64,000 bases of DNA from Cylindrodendrum hubeiense (taxonomy: Eukaryota; Ascomycota; Sordariomycetes; Hypocreales; Nectriaceae), in assembly GCA_014621425.1 (NCBI GenBank), contig JAANBB010000002.1, positions 437,001 to 501,000 on the forward strand, in the 5' to 3' direction. Of this stretch, positions 35,559 to 47,136 are shown in pieces. Every line of letters starts with the position of its first letter. Within the stretch, counting starts at the first letter, position 1. The translations under genes were made by a program, and so were the position numbers. Below the pieces are notes generated by a model. That model worked only from the letters and a program-made list of their open reading frames with translations, was not told the origin of the DNA and did not search any database.

Positions 35559-36005
35559 GAGGGTGCTATTCTGTAGCCTCTATTCTGTTATCTTGCCAAG
35601 TCTAAAAGGTGACGTGTCCACCATACGTCAACAGGCTCATGTTGTTTTGGATAGTCAGGTTGGCTGCTTCCCAACAGCCCCGCTGCCGTCGGCCTTCATC
35701 AACGATGGCTTTCCATTGTGGTTGATTCCATAAATATCAGCGCGTATTCTCATATTGAAGGTCAGAAAATTGAGAGTATGCGTATGTCATCAGTGTTATA
35801 GTTTACAAATTAATCATCCCAGTTCAGAGTTTCATCAGTTTTGTTGTATTGGTAATACAAATAGTGTAGTTGTAGGTCAATACGTGCTCTTCTAATACAT
35901 GGCTCAGCTAGTCCTAGCCATTCAAAGTTCACAACATCGCCTCCAGTCGCTGGTCTAAGCACTAAGCTCGAAGGGTACCCGCGTGCTAATTGCATTAATT
36001 GCCTC
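35559..36005. other. Intergenic, convergent 3' ends
   Basis: About 450 bases between the stops of erg24 and the ferroportin-like gene. No gene seen. Confidence 0.45.
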
Positions 36006-37696
36006 CTATGTGCTAGTACTTCTGAAAAGTCTGGGGAGCTTTTCTAAGTGTAGCAAGTGGCCTCTCCGGAAGTAGACATAGATAGTATATGCAAAACTTG
36101 CTATAGTGATAGCGGTCCCAGAAATAAGGGAAGGCCAAAAGAACTGCGAAGGAAGAAAGAACACAATCGTTGAAAAGTACGAGAGTAGATCAAAGGCATT
36201 TTGCCAAGCAGCCTCCACCGAAGAAAAAGTGCCCCTGTTCTCGGCTTCCACTTCCTGAGAGTGATATTAGTCTTTCGCTTTTATACTATCGCCGTGGAGA
36301 TTCGTTACCTCCTGCACAATTAATTGCATACATAGATCAAACCCTCGAAGGCCTAATCGACTCACTATAGTCCCAACAACGAGACCGCCAGCAGAGACGA
36401 GAGGCTTGTCCATAAATAACCCGAAGACGGTGATTCCGGCGATCAGAGGTAAAACTTGGCAGTTGCTTAACCATAGTCCTGCTCGCACCGGGCCAATCCT
36501 GCCTATTAGCCAAGGTGTGACCCATGTCGCTATCACTTCAAATGCGACGCTTAAAGTTCTTGCAATAACTATCTGTGTGGTAGTATAACCAGAGGAGATT
36601 AGGTACGTAACCATCTGGCCAGCGAAGCTCAGAACAGTAAGGTAGAGCAGTGCGCCTGCGATTGAGGGGAGGAATGCACGATGATGGAAGTAGAAGCTGA
36701 AATCAGCAATGAACCGACCGAAAGCTCTACGGATCTTGCTACACATTTGCGCAAGCGCAACGGCAAGTTCCCGGTCAGAATGAATGTTTTGCGACTCTAC
36801 CGAAGACTCTACCGAAGGCTTTGGCCTACTCTTCTGTAAGTCTGGGATCTTGTAATAGATCCACGCTATGGCGAAGTATTCTATTACTACCGACGCGATA
36901 TTCATCGCAAAGTTGGTGATAATAGCCGTCTTCGTAGACATACTATCGATTAGTGCAATGCAGAGAGGTCCGAGGAGTTTGCATAGCAGGTCGATCCGTC
37001 GCATCTGCGCATTCAAGGTGGCTAGAGCTGCAGTGTCATTCGCAGCCAGAACAACGACCTGCGGAAATCGGATGTTAGACAAAGCTAAATATTCATCTTG
37101 AATAAACCAACACTCACCCAATCTTTTTCAATTGAAACCAGGTTAACGATGGAGCAGAGTTTCTCAACACAGGCCAAGAACGAAACGATGGAAAGCATGC
37201 CTATGCACCCACCATGACCTAGGGGAATACCAGTGTATAAGACGTAGAATATAACACAGGATGTCGCTACGGCAAGGCGCTGGAAAACTGTGAGCCAGTA
37301 TTAGTAGGTTAACACAAAGTTAAGTGTACGATATGAGTAACGGAGTGACATACCGATGGAGGCGCGGACGACTTGTAGATGGTCATTGGTATCAATGTAA
37401 TGGCCAATAGCCGGTGCAAAAATGACAGCAGAGAGGCCACGAGTGACTGCATAGATCGACATGGGGAGCAATGTGCCAGGGAAGATGGTTGCAAGGTACA
37501 GCACGGCGCCAAATTCGAAGACTCGGGAGTTCCAAGTCGATAAAAAGTGAGATAGGTAGAGACGACGAGAAATTTGAGGGCTTAATCCATGTGTTATGGG
37601 ACCAGAGTCGCCACGCCATCTTTCAGCGTCGAGTAGAGCCGTCTGTTCGTTTGGTCGGGCTGCTTCCGCATCGGGATGTGATCTTCGGGATACCAT
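36006..37696 (-). CDS. Ferroportin (SLC40)-family metal exporter
   Basis: Multi-span carrier of the Ferroportin1 family, which exports Fe(II) and related metals. The N-terminus (MVSRRSHPDAEAARPNEQTALLDAER) is cytosolic with a dileucine-like TALL. Span 1 reads RRLYLSHFLSTWNSRVFEFGAVLYLATIFP, matching the family's opening segment. The family-typical stretch SIVSFLACVEKLCSIVNLVSIEKDW then VVVLAAND is intact, as are the next spans and the last exon EVEAENRGTFSSVEAAWQNAF. At least three introns: one after VVRASIG (~37340), one after EKDW (~37110), one after LIVQE (~36270). Substrate in fungi is little known, so iron is the default inference. It is tail to tail with erg24. Confidence 0.84.
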
Positions 37697-38187
37697 TTTC
37701 GGCGAGGAATAGGAGATGGTTCAAACAAACAACTGAGTACAAGTAATTGAGCCATATTTCCCCCGGAAATGGATGGGAAGGGAACTTTTATATAGAAGTT
37801 TGAATACCGAATAATTAAGAATACTTGCAGGCTGATCTTGAGCGTTCCCACCGGGCGCCAAGCTCTTCTGATGATTACGGGGGCATCAAAGCTCCGTCCT
37901 CCGTGGCCTGTGCAGAGTACCATGTCCAATGACTATACAATACCGGGATTAAGTGCGGGAATACGGTCGGGAGCTAGGAATAAATTGACCCACACAGCCA
38001 AGACAAATCATCAGATTGAGCAAGCATTAATCCATTTGAAGTGGGTTTATCGTCGTGTCATAAAGGCTATAATAGTACACGACGAAGATTTTAGAACTCA
38101 GGCAAGAGACATTGAATTAAAGTCATTTCAAATCGTATCTTCCGGACCTTGACGGGAGCCTCGCAAATAATTCCCTAATTCTCGAAC
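37697..38187. promoter_or_regulatory. Upstream region of ferroportin-like gene
   Basis: About 490 bases between the ferroportin-like start and the stop of the Zn2Cys6 regulator (both minus strand). No gene seen. Confidence 0.4.
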
Positions 38188-40518
38188 TCAGTCCTTTCGA
38201 GTCTGCCCTAATTCGTGCCTTTCCTCTATCTTAGCCTTCGAAATGGAGCAACTCCCAAGTCGAACTAGCTCCATGATAAAATCATTTGTTTGTTGTACAT
38301 GTTCAATCTCGTCGTGGGTCAGTGCAGATATTGGCATGCTGCGGATTATGCCGATCCCTGATACAAGAAGTTCCAGGTCTGCTTGAGCTTGTGGATCAAG
38401 AGGATGCAAAAGGACGTTTGTGAACAACGACATAGCCGCCACAGTTGCATAGAAGACGATATGCCTATGGATACATTTAGCATTGTTGGAAATAACAGAG
38501 CGGTGAGGCCCCCGACTCTCATTTAAGAGCAATAGACTGATAATACTCACCAAAATGCGTCTTCGCCCAGTATAGTGATAGGAGCCTTCAAAAACAAGAG
38601 TGTTGAGCGGCTAGCCTCTAAGGTAAGGTCGGTACTTGAGTGAGCAACCATATGGAGGTCCTCGGGCATGTCACCAGCGTCAGCTCCAGCAGCGCCGCAT
38701 CTCCTGACCGCCGTGTGAATAGTCGTCGTAACATAGTGATACTCTAATTGCAAATTGATGTATTGCATGCTCTGCGTGGTACTCATCTCAGCTGGAAATA
38801 ACGGCTGATTTGGAGGGATTGAAAGTTTGGGGCGGAATAGAGAAGGGATGGATGCTCGCCAACTCTCGAGTTCATCATCCAGATGGCGAATATTGAGTAG
38901 AAGTTGGCTATCCGTGATTCTAAAGGCTTGGGGTGAATAAAGAAGTCGACAGGTTTTCTCTTTAAGATAGCTTAGGCCCGGGTCTCCGGGTAAATGAGGA
39001 ATCATGTTCTCATAGTCGATTTTGTGATTACCAAAGCCTCCAGCCAACCTGGGGAAGGAAGAATAGCAATTCGAATAGTCTTCCGGTGGGGTTAGGTCAC
39101 AGTAATCCTCTGTGAGAAGCGGGGGTTGGCCAGAACGGAGTGAGATATCCTTATCGAGCACGTAGCAAAGCCAGAAGATTGTCCGGATGTGGTGGCATTG
39201 ACGTTCCGTAAATGAAATATTAGGGTCGCAAGTCCGCAGAGGCTGGTATATGTGTCCTCCAAGACCGCAGACCATGCGGCAAGCGATCGAATGTAGAAGA
39301 GTAGCATTCTGCCACTGGCCAGTATATGTTTGATGCATTTGCTAACCAGTGAGGTGAGTTTGAATCCATATGGGAGTCAGAATTGCAAAATTTGAACTTA
39401 CCAACATGAGCACTGTCTGTAGGTTCACCAAGCTTGAATCCGCGGTGACATACCCTCCTAGCAGGCAATGCACCTTGACCGCACACAAATCCCCATCTAC
39501 AGAATGGGGAACTGCTCTTGATACTTTTAGTCGACACATTATGGAGAGAGCGGCAAGAACGCAAGCTATAGCCGATGCACGTGCGGGCGAGGAGGGCACG
39601 CTATTGAAGGCTTCGTATGCTGTTTCGATAGTCTCCTCAAATAAGACCCTGTCCAGGATAGGAAAGGCGAGTCGAAAAGGTGAATTAAAGAAACCATTGA
39701 GAATCATTTGAACCACCTTCCTGTCGGGTAGCTCCCATAATTCCCGAGAAGACATTTGCATTTGAAGAGCCGAAAACATCGAAGGAAGCAGGCCCGACTG
39801 GCTTCCGAACAGATGGAATTTACCCAGATCGGCCTCTTGACCAGTCTTAGAGGAGATCCACTTTTGGCCCTCTGTGGAAAGAAGTGGTGTTCCCATGTGG
39901 TACCAATTTTGTCCCAAGTGGCGTCCGGAGAATCGAATTTGGCCAAATGAGAGGTTGGTGAATTCGGTGTTATTCTGTGACACAACATCTGGGGAGTGCG
40001 TAAATTCTGGTGCTGAAGGGTGTCCACCGAGGCTGGAGGGAGTCACATATTGTAGAGCCTCATCTTGATCAGCAGCGGGTGTTGTTGACCCCCAGGGAGT
40101 TGGTGATGCTTCAATAGTTGGTTGGTGGCGAGGGGTCGTTTGAGCCACGGCATTCGATTGAGCCAAAGCACTCTCAAGCTGCTCAATGCGACTGAACAAC
40201 TCATGTATGTCACTCAATTTGGCTCTATTCCGATGACCAGCCGTTAAGGCGCATGTTAGACGAGAGCTGGGACAGATTGTGAATGTAAACACACCTGTTT
40301 CTCGTATTTCTTTGAGTTTCTCTAGTGAATTTACATACGAGATCGTGGTGACTACACCAGTTGCAAGGGGCATCTGGGTTGGGGATGGAGCACTGGATCT
40401 ACGGAGATGAATGTCGGCGTGGTTCGATCAAAAGGATGTTTGCTGATGGAGCCCTTCGGAAGATTTCGGGACGTACCTTTCTCTTGTAGCACACATCACA
40501 TGCTCGTCTTGGGGGCAT
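38188..40518 (-). CDS. Zn2Cys6 fungal-specific transcription factor
   Basis: Nuclear regulator. Exon 1 from 40518 encodes MPPRRACDVCYKRK; after an intron of about 100 bases exon 2 gives IQCSIPNPDAPCNWCSHHDLVCKF. Together these make the six-Cys binuclear zinc cluster CxxCx6C..CxxCx6C. Exon 3 continues AKLSDIHELFSRIEQLESALAQS, a short dimerising coiled coil. The middle carries the fungal_trans homology region, for example LSIMCRLKVSRA, LGGYVTADSSLVNLQTVLML then QMHQTYTGQWQNATLLHSIACRMVCGLGGH, and CYVLDKDISLRSGQPPLL. The last exon starts HIVFYATVAAMSLF and ends ELGQTRKD. At least four introns are needed (first two near 40480-40400 and 40300-40220, then ~39400-39340 and ~38550-38465). A piggyBac insertion sits 410 bases upstream. 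Target genes cannot be read from the sequence. Confidence 0.86.
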
Positions 40519-40929
40519 GTTGGTAACAAATTAGTGCTATTCACACGGCGAATTTTCTCAGCTTTAAATCCCAAGTTCTTGTTAGATGGAAAGCTGGAAA
40601 TATGACTCTGTAAATGTTTGAAGTGATTCCGTCGGAGCCATCGGTTTGTGTGACTTGGCTTTTGCAAATGTGGCCTGCGGGGCCGGCCACACACATTCGG
40701 CCCTGGCGAGTGAGCAAGTTTAGAGGCTACAACGAGCTGGGACAAGTGCCCCCACTCACCCGAGAGCCGCCAATGATAGATGCCGTGCGGTACGATCTAG
40801 ACCCGGTTAATCGGGGATTGTGGTTACAAGACGAACTGACTCAGCGGGGATGGAATGGATCTACTCCGATTACATAACTCAAGTCATCTGACAAGTCACG
40901 TTCTTTCTGTGGAATGGCTTGAGGCGGGT
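40519..40929. promoter_or_regulatory. Zn2Cys6 gene upstream region, ended by transposon
   Basis: The 410 bases between the regulator start and the left end of the piggyBac element are all that remains of the near promoter on this side. No gene seen. Confidence 0.45.
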
Positions 40930-40966
40930 TATCCCTTTGAGTGCCGTAAGGCAACACTTAGGTCAC
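40930..40966 (+). repeat. Left terminal inverted repeat of piggyBac element
   Basis: Exact reverse complement of 43319-43355 over all 37 bases. Confidence 0.93.
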
Positions 40967-41109
40967 TAGCAGGGGGGTCCAGCCAACCAGAGTCTAGCAA
41001 ATCAAAGATACATTGATCCCCACCTATTTTATATGGTGATAGAAGTCCCAGCAATTTCCCCCTCTACATAGAGCTATATTACACTGCTAACAGCGGTATC
41101 GCGATTTCT

Positions 41110-43177
41110 TTAGTTTCTGACCCCTATTGCCGTTGACTGCCCGTAACAGCTGCGGCCGACCCTCCCCAAGCCGTATTCCTTTACAAGCTTGACATGTCGA
41201 GGGATTCTTATTCCGGACCTAATTGTGCTGTACGACCGGCGTAAATTCATCTTTAGTCCGAAATCTCTGTCGGGCCTGACTATCAGACTTATACTTCGCG
41301 ATAAGGTCATTGATAAGGTGTTACCGCTAATTGCCCTGTGACATCTCCGGCTTCCACTGTGACTGCCCTCGCTACTGTAAAAGATAGNTATTAATAAGGG
41401 CTATTTCTAGTAGGAAGTCCCAAGTTAGGGCCCTCTAGCCGCCCCTACGGGCATGGCGGGTAGGGCTCCAATATAACCGTATTTGGTCACCTTGATCTAC
41501 AGCACCTATCTCATTATTATAAATAGTAGTGATAGACAGGATAGAAATTAGCTTGACAGCCTCGATACTAAAAAATCACTATATTAGCCGTGCTTGTATT
41601 TAGTCTATTATCAGTCTTTTTCTCTGATATTCGAGTCTCTTAGTACCTTTAAATACAATAGATAAGAATAATATAAGGGCATTATCTTTCCACGTAATCT
41701 GATTAATCTAGTTAAAGATAAATTAATAGGGAAAATCAATATAATCTTATCTCTCTGACTAACTTAATTATCTATTATAAGGAAAGCCCTAATATTATTA
41801 AATTTAAGACTGCCAGTAGCTATATTATCTATAGCCTTAAACTTGATAAGGGACTTGTAGATACTATAGTTCCTGTAAGGGGCGAGCCCTGAGTTTGTCC
41901 AACAAGAGGGAATCCTGAATTGTGTATCTAAGTTGTAGGAGCGAGCTCGCTACGTGTCCGTAGCGACTTCTATAGAGAACAAGAGTGGATATCAATTAGT
42001 CCCGGGAGCCAATCCCAAGGGAGGGATAGGAAGTCTCCTCTAGCTGCGCCCTAGCAGAGACTTCTTCCCGATAACGATGTGGGGCTGCTCGCCGGTCCCG
42101 GAGCTCCTCGGACCTAGAGTTATCCAGGTCCATGCAATCTAGGCTCAGCCTCTAACAGTTCCTACGGGCTATACCTGTGACACCATAGCCACACTGCCGG
42201 AGCCGGTAAAAGAGGTTATAGGAAGAGAATAGGTTATCGAGAAATACGTAATATCTGGCCTCTGGCAGCAGATTTACTAGGATAACAATCACAGCTTGAG
42301 TCAGGTTCAGATAGATCGTCTTCCTCTCTTGTTACTGCTGCCGGACCCGCCGCAGCTATGACAGTAGGCACTGGTAGCTCAGCCGGATACCAACAGGCCT
42401 AAATTTTCAGCCGGGCTGGTGCCAAATCCACCACAGGAAATAGCCTTGTTGGGCTATAGCCCACACTTTGAAGCCTGTGGGGGTAGGTTTATTAGGGACT
42501 GTTATTATCTCAAGGGACCGGCCAAGGAAGCGGACCATACACTCATCTATAGTGATAGATATACCTAGAAGATAGAAGATTATAGATATATATTATAAGT
42601 GGTCAGACCAAGCTTTGACCCGAATAAAGGTATGGCCATAGAAGCTTATATCAAGGTCCTTATTAATAGTTATAAAGTCAAAGATATAAAGATACTAAGA
42701 TAGCAGCTAGAACTGGTTATAAGGCATCCATTTAATCACTAGATAGATAGGATATAGATCTTTAGATCCAGAAGTCTTCTAATAAAGCTTGATCTGTAAC
42801 TCTATATATATTCTTATATATATCAAGATCACAAGCCATATATAGATTTCTATAATAGAGGTCGGCTTCTAATCTAATAGCCAAGACTGTGGCTTCAATC
42901 TACAGCTACCATCTTCATACTACTCGAGCCAGCGACTAACCTAGCTATTAGTATACTGGGCCCAGCCTTCCACTAGGGAAACAGGTAGGAATTACTAGAA
43001 TAATAACACCAGCTCTGGGGGCAAGGCTATTATCTTAGGGGCCCGGCTTGGAATGACCATCGGGTCGAAGTTATAACCACGATCCGGAACCGGATCATAT
43101 ATCAGCCAGCAAGTGTTATCAGTCAGCTGCTCACGACGGCTGTCACTAGTACAGATGAAGCTATTATCATCATACAC
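41110..43177 (-). pseudogene. piggyBac transposase, inactivated by stops
   Basis: Conceptual minus-strand reading shows family landmarks broken by stops: SLVEGWAQYTNS and SIIEIYIWLVILIYI in the N-terminal domain (about 42990-42800), first catalytic Asp in IDECMVRFLGRSLE (codon about 42544-42546), PNKPTPTGFKVWAIAQQGYFLWW just after, a later Asp in YYVFLDNLFSSYNLFY (about 42250), GYGVTGIARRNC, and near 41.2 kb a Cys-containing tail (CQACKGIRLG) typical of the C-terminal zinc domain. Stops occur every few tens of codons, so no active transposase can be made from this copy. Confidence 0.82.
41388..41388. other. Ambiguous base (N) in assembly
   Basis: The only non-ACGT base in the window, in the transposon. 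Repeat-driven uncertainty in the assembly is the likely cause. Confidence 0.95.
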
Positions 43178-43318
43178 ATTGACTGCCTGGCTAGAGAGCT
43201 ATTGGGAATCCATAAGTGCACACAGAATGAATTATACGGTGAATTGGGCGGGGTTAATTCCGGCGATACTTTAGGTCACTCTAGGTACCTCGGCTGTGGC
43301 AGGGGTCCGGTGGGTCCC

Positions 43319-43355
43319 GTGACCTAAGTGTTGCCTTACGGCACTCAAAGGGATA
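43319..43355 (-). repeat. Right terminal inverted repeat of piggyBac element
   Basis: Exact reverse complement of 40930-40966. Outer end TTACGGCACTCAAAGGGATA. Confidence 0.93.
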
Positions 43356-43509
43356 GTGGGAACTTGTACTCCGGAGGCCGCATCACGTTGCAGCTTTTAC
43401 TCAATAACGTGTATCCACGACCCTCAATATGAGTGGACCTATTGCAATTTATTTCTTGACATATTTTGCTAAGAGTTAAAGGCATCTAGGCTCTACAATT
43501 ATTCCCTGC

Positions 43510-45434
43510 TTAATCTTCCAACTTCTTTGTTGGGTCTGTGAGAGCCGGCTGGTCGCGATCCAGATCATACATCTTTTCCTCTTCGTCATCATAGTGGTGG
43601 AAGGTAAACCAAAAGATACAGCCTGTAACGAACGAAGAGCAAGCCACTCCAGTGTACATCCACACGAACTTGGGGTCCACAGCTACGGAGACCAGAGCCT
43701 CAGAGATGGCGGAACCGAAAGCGTTGGTAAAGAGGTAGATGCTTTGTACGAACGACTTCATGGTGGGAGGTGCTTTTGTGTAAGCATATTCGAGACCTGT
43801 CACTGAGATAAAAATCTCCGAGAGGCCGATGAAGATGTATGCTGGTGTCTGAACGGCAATGTGAACGTTGTTGGAGATCGTGCTATCACCAACTTTACCG
43901 GCAGCACAGTCGCCGGGGGATTCGTAACAAGGCCCAGCATTGTAGATCAGGTGTTGGACAATAGCTGCGTAGGCAAGACAAATCGCAGCCAGCCAGAACC
44001 CGATGGTGATTCGCATGATAGGACGTAACTCGATGCCGAACTTGCGGAGCAGAGGGTAAACGAAGCTTTCAAGCAGGGGTGTGAAGATCAAAATGGAAAC
44101 GGGATCAAAATTCTGCATAAAGTCGTTTGGCATGCCGTGACCTCTCATTTGACCGGCCTGGGTCACAAAATTCGTCGAGAATTGACCGTAGCACACCCAG
44201 AAGATGGGGTCTAAAAGGAATGAGGTCAGCATTACTGAATGAGGTGGATAATATAACTCAACTTACAGAAGATGAATACCTTGCAAGCTCGAAGGGCTCG
44301 CTTGAGTTCATCGACAAAGTGATCATTCCAGGGAACGACTCTGGTCTTGCCATTGGCCTCGCGCCACGACGGCTTTGCAGCATCCAAATTACGAGCGGCA
44401 ATCATCATACCAAGTGCCTTGAAGGCATCGGTAATAACAGAACCTTGCGGCGGACGGTCGATGAAGGTGTGTCGGCGTGTTACAAGCACAGTGATGCCAA
44501 GATTGAACATGATGAAGCACATCAAAAAAGCAGTCCAAAAGCCCTCGTACTTTTCCATAAAGGGCGTTGCCATTAGGGAAAGAGCACCCAAGTTGATGCA
44601 CCAATAGAAGATCATGTAGATTCTTTGGTACGTGATGGCGGGATCAATAATGACGCGTTCGCCACTGGTCTCAGTCTTGATGGCCATGCGACGACGTTGA
44701 TACTGGTCAGCGATTAAAGGCGCGATGTTGGACTTAATGCCACCCGTACCCAATCCAATGACGATGATGGCGATAATATACCCGGGCATACTAGCGCCAT
44801 GGGCCATGGCGGTTGGGAGTGACGTGGTCCATAGAATAACCAGGCCAACCCAGTAAAAGCTGCAGAATATGAGAATGGTCTTGTACTTTCCGAGATACTG
44901 ATCAGCAATAATGGCGCCGAGAATAGGAGTGACTGTAGATGTGATTAGCTACTGTTGCCCCAGTGTGTGAGAAAACTCAAGTACCGTAGCAGAACCACTG
45001 GAAGAACAGGTTCAGACCAGTGGCAGCTTGATGTCCCATCCCAAGTCCTTTGGGACCATCTGATCCATCTTTACTGTTGCTGATGTAATTCTGGAACAGG
45101 CCTTGCGCGCCGTAATAGGTGAAACGCTCTGTGAGCTCGACAACGGCGATGAGGTAGGCAGAGGCGGGGAGGTTCTCGCCGATGCGACGCAAGGTCCCCT
45201 TTTCGTATTCGTTGGGCTCCTCTCCCTCTGGGGTCGGAGCCGACTCTGCATTGGCGTTAAACGCTGCGGGATCCTTCTCGTCCACACCGTATTGGATCAC
45301 ATTGCCACTGGCGACGTCATTGTCCTCGTTGGGCGTGGACTGGCCGTCGCGTCTAAAGTGGGTTAGCGAAGAGTCTCCCCACATGTATTATCCTTGACGT
45401 ACTTGACAGTATCTTTTTCTTGAGTGGATGCCAT
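43510..45434 (-). CDS. ptr2: PTR2/POT family proton-coupled di/tripeptide transporter
   Basis: Plasma-membrane symporter for di- and tripeptides. Start 45434 (MASTQEKDTVK) lies in a first exon of 33 bases that joins, over intron 45353-45402, to RDGQSTPNEDND; the in-frame Met at 45384 lies inside that intron and is not used. Family marks: ExxER as ELTER in VVELTERFTYYG, GLGTGGIKSNIAPLIADQY, and PTR2 signature FYWCINLGAL. About 12 spans. Two further introns rejoin FCY to VTPILGAIIADQY (~44940) and ACKVFIFY to PIFWVCYGQFS (~44270-44210). It ends in an acidic tail (HHYDDEEEKMYDLDRD). No damage is seen. The piggyBac element lies 155 bases beyond its stop. Confidence 0.9.
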
Positions 45435-47136
45435 GTTAACGTGAATCACAAGTCTACAACGAAAACCGGTTGGAAGAAGAATGCAAAAGAGCCAAGATAT
45501 AAGAAAGTTGAATCGCCATTGATAGACTCACAGGTCGGCTGGCTTTCGGTTGCTACTGTGTATGGCACTTTTGCTCCTTGCTTTCGTCGTACCACGCGTG
45601 GCCACGGGTCGTCGGCAAGATCTTTACCCAAGTTGGAAGCTCCATCAAAGGACCTTTTGAAGAGCCTCTCTTATCCGGGCCGAGCTGCAGCAAGCAGGGT
45701 GTCAGAACTCGACCGTGCACTAAAACTGGGGATGTGTTAGTAATGGCTTGGCCTGCGAACGCTCCATGTCTGGCAAATTTCGACAACATGACCGCATTCC
45801 CGGACCCGCATAACCCCACCAAAGCCGAGGGACCCGGGTATGACCGCTCGTAATACGTACGACGCATTAAGTAATGAATATAGAGCAGAGGGATTAAAAC
45901 CCACTTGACAAGGGAATTGTGAGCTGAGAGAGATAAGGGAATAGCACGGACATTGCTCTAGGTGTTGTAAAAGCGTTATAAATAAGCATCAGAGTCAATT
46001 TGATGACAATTCTGGTTCCTCGTGCTAAGTGATGTCATCAAGTTATCACTAGATCTCCTCTCATCATTTGCCGACATGTGGTTGCAGCAATATGCCTTCC
46101 TAAATGGGTTATCACATTTCAGGTCGTGATTCTAGATGTCTGTAATGTCCGAGAAAACTGCGCATAATGAAATACGAGTCGGTCCACGTCGTCTTTCCAC
46201 AATTGCCCATCCCCTCCCTTCATTTCAGCACTACCAACATCAAATGGGGTAGTAAGGCTGAGAGACCTCTCCACGCAATCCAAACCCCAGAAAGCGCCCG
46301 CCTACACCCAACAATTTTCGGCAGCGCTACTCCTTCCCGCTGGCGGAGCGACCAGTCGGCAACCACCTCGTTTCAATGTGAGGGAGGTCATTGAGCATCG
46401 TGCTTAACATACCGTTTTTAGATCGTCCTGACCTCCTGATATATCACACGTCAACAATCACAGAGATCTGCGAAGTGTTCTTCGGGAGCCTGGATACCTG
46501 AGTAACAGCGGTATTGTCATGGCCGTTTTTGCATCCTCCTCCTGTGCTACAATCACGAGCTCTTGGGTCGACGAACCCTTACCACAAGGCAATAAATGAA
46601 GGTAAATTCCGTCCTACTTCTGCTTAGCTCAGACTCTACGGGTCCCCACGTGGATGGCCAAGCTACAGAAGCCATGCATAAGTAGTCAGGATTGGAGTGG
46701 AGATTTGGATGGTCAAATGACACGACTCAGACATGATCCATGGCATATTAGGAGTTTTAATAATGTATGAGTACTGACATAGGATGAAGTACAATGCAAT
46801 TGCAACAAGCGATTGAGAGATTCAATACCTCAAAGACATGCTAGAATCTCCACCCAAACCAGCGATGATACTAAAATAGTGGATTGAAATATGTAGCAGT
46901 CTGAGTCTCCATCTGATTACAGGATCTGCTTCACTAACTTAATGAGTTGACAGCTCCTGGACAAGGCCAAAGCCCATGTGGATACCATTTCCCAAAGCAG
47001 TTTCTTTATACCCCTTCATCTATCAACACCTTGGCTCTCTGATGTGCTGGGATATTCTTTCGTTGATGCTCGAGTCACTAATCAAGGTATGCTTAGTAGC
47101 TGTGAATGCAGTTTTCTCCCCCCATCCAACTAGACA
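45435..47136. other. Intergenic, no gene seen
   Basis: About 1.7 kb between the peptide transporter start and the aldo/keto reductase stop. It must hold the transporter promoter. Small frames (45.4-45.9 kb, 46.17-46.39 kb) have no family resemblance and no codon signal I could support. Confidence 0.45.

Larger units (their letters stand above)
40930..43355 (-). mobile_element. piggyBac-type DNA transposon, degenerate
   Basis: Element of about 2.43 kb with perfect 37-base terminal inverted repeats (outer end TATCCCTTTGAGTGCCGTAA). Inside, the minus strand has a decayed piggyBac (DDE_Tnp_1_7, PGBD4-like) transposase. Transitions toward AT and many TAG/TAA stops, with long AT-rich stretches, suggest RIP. 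The flanking bases allow a TA duplication (TA before TCCC and after GGGA); the usual TTAA of piggyBac is not seen. It sits between the Zn2Cys6 gene and the peptide transporter gene. Confidence 0.85.

Noticed and set aside
44127..44576. 149-residue plus-strand frame
   Set aside because: Antisense to the PTR2 transporter exons, which contain the family motifs.
45384..45384. Met at 45384 as PTR2 start
   Set aside because: It lies inside intron 45353-45402; a better first exon (MASTQEKDTVK from 45434) splices in frame to RDGQSTP.
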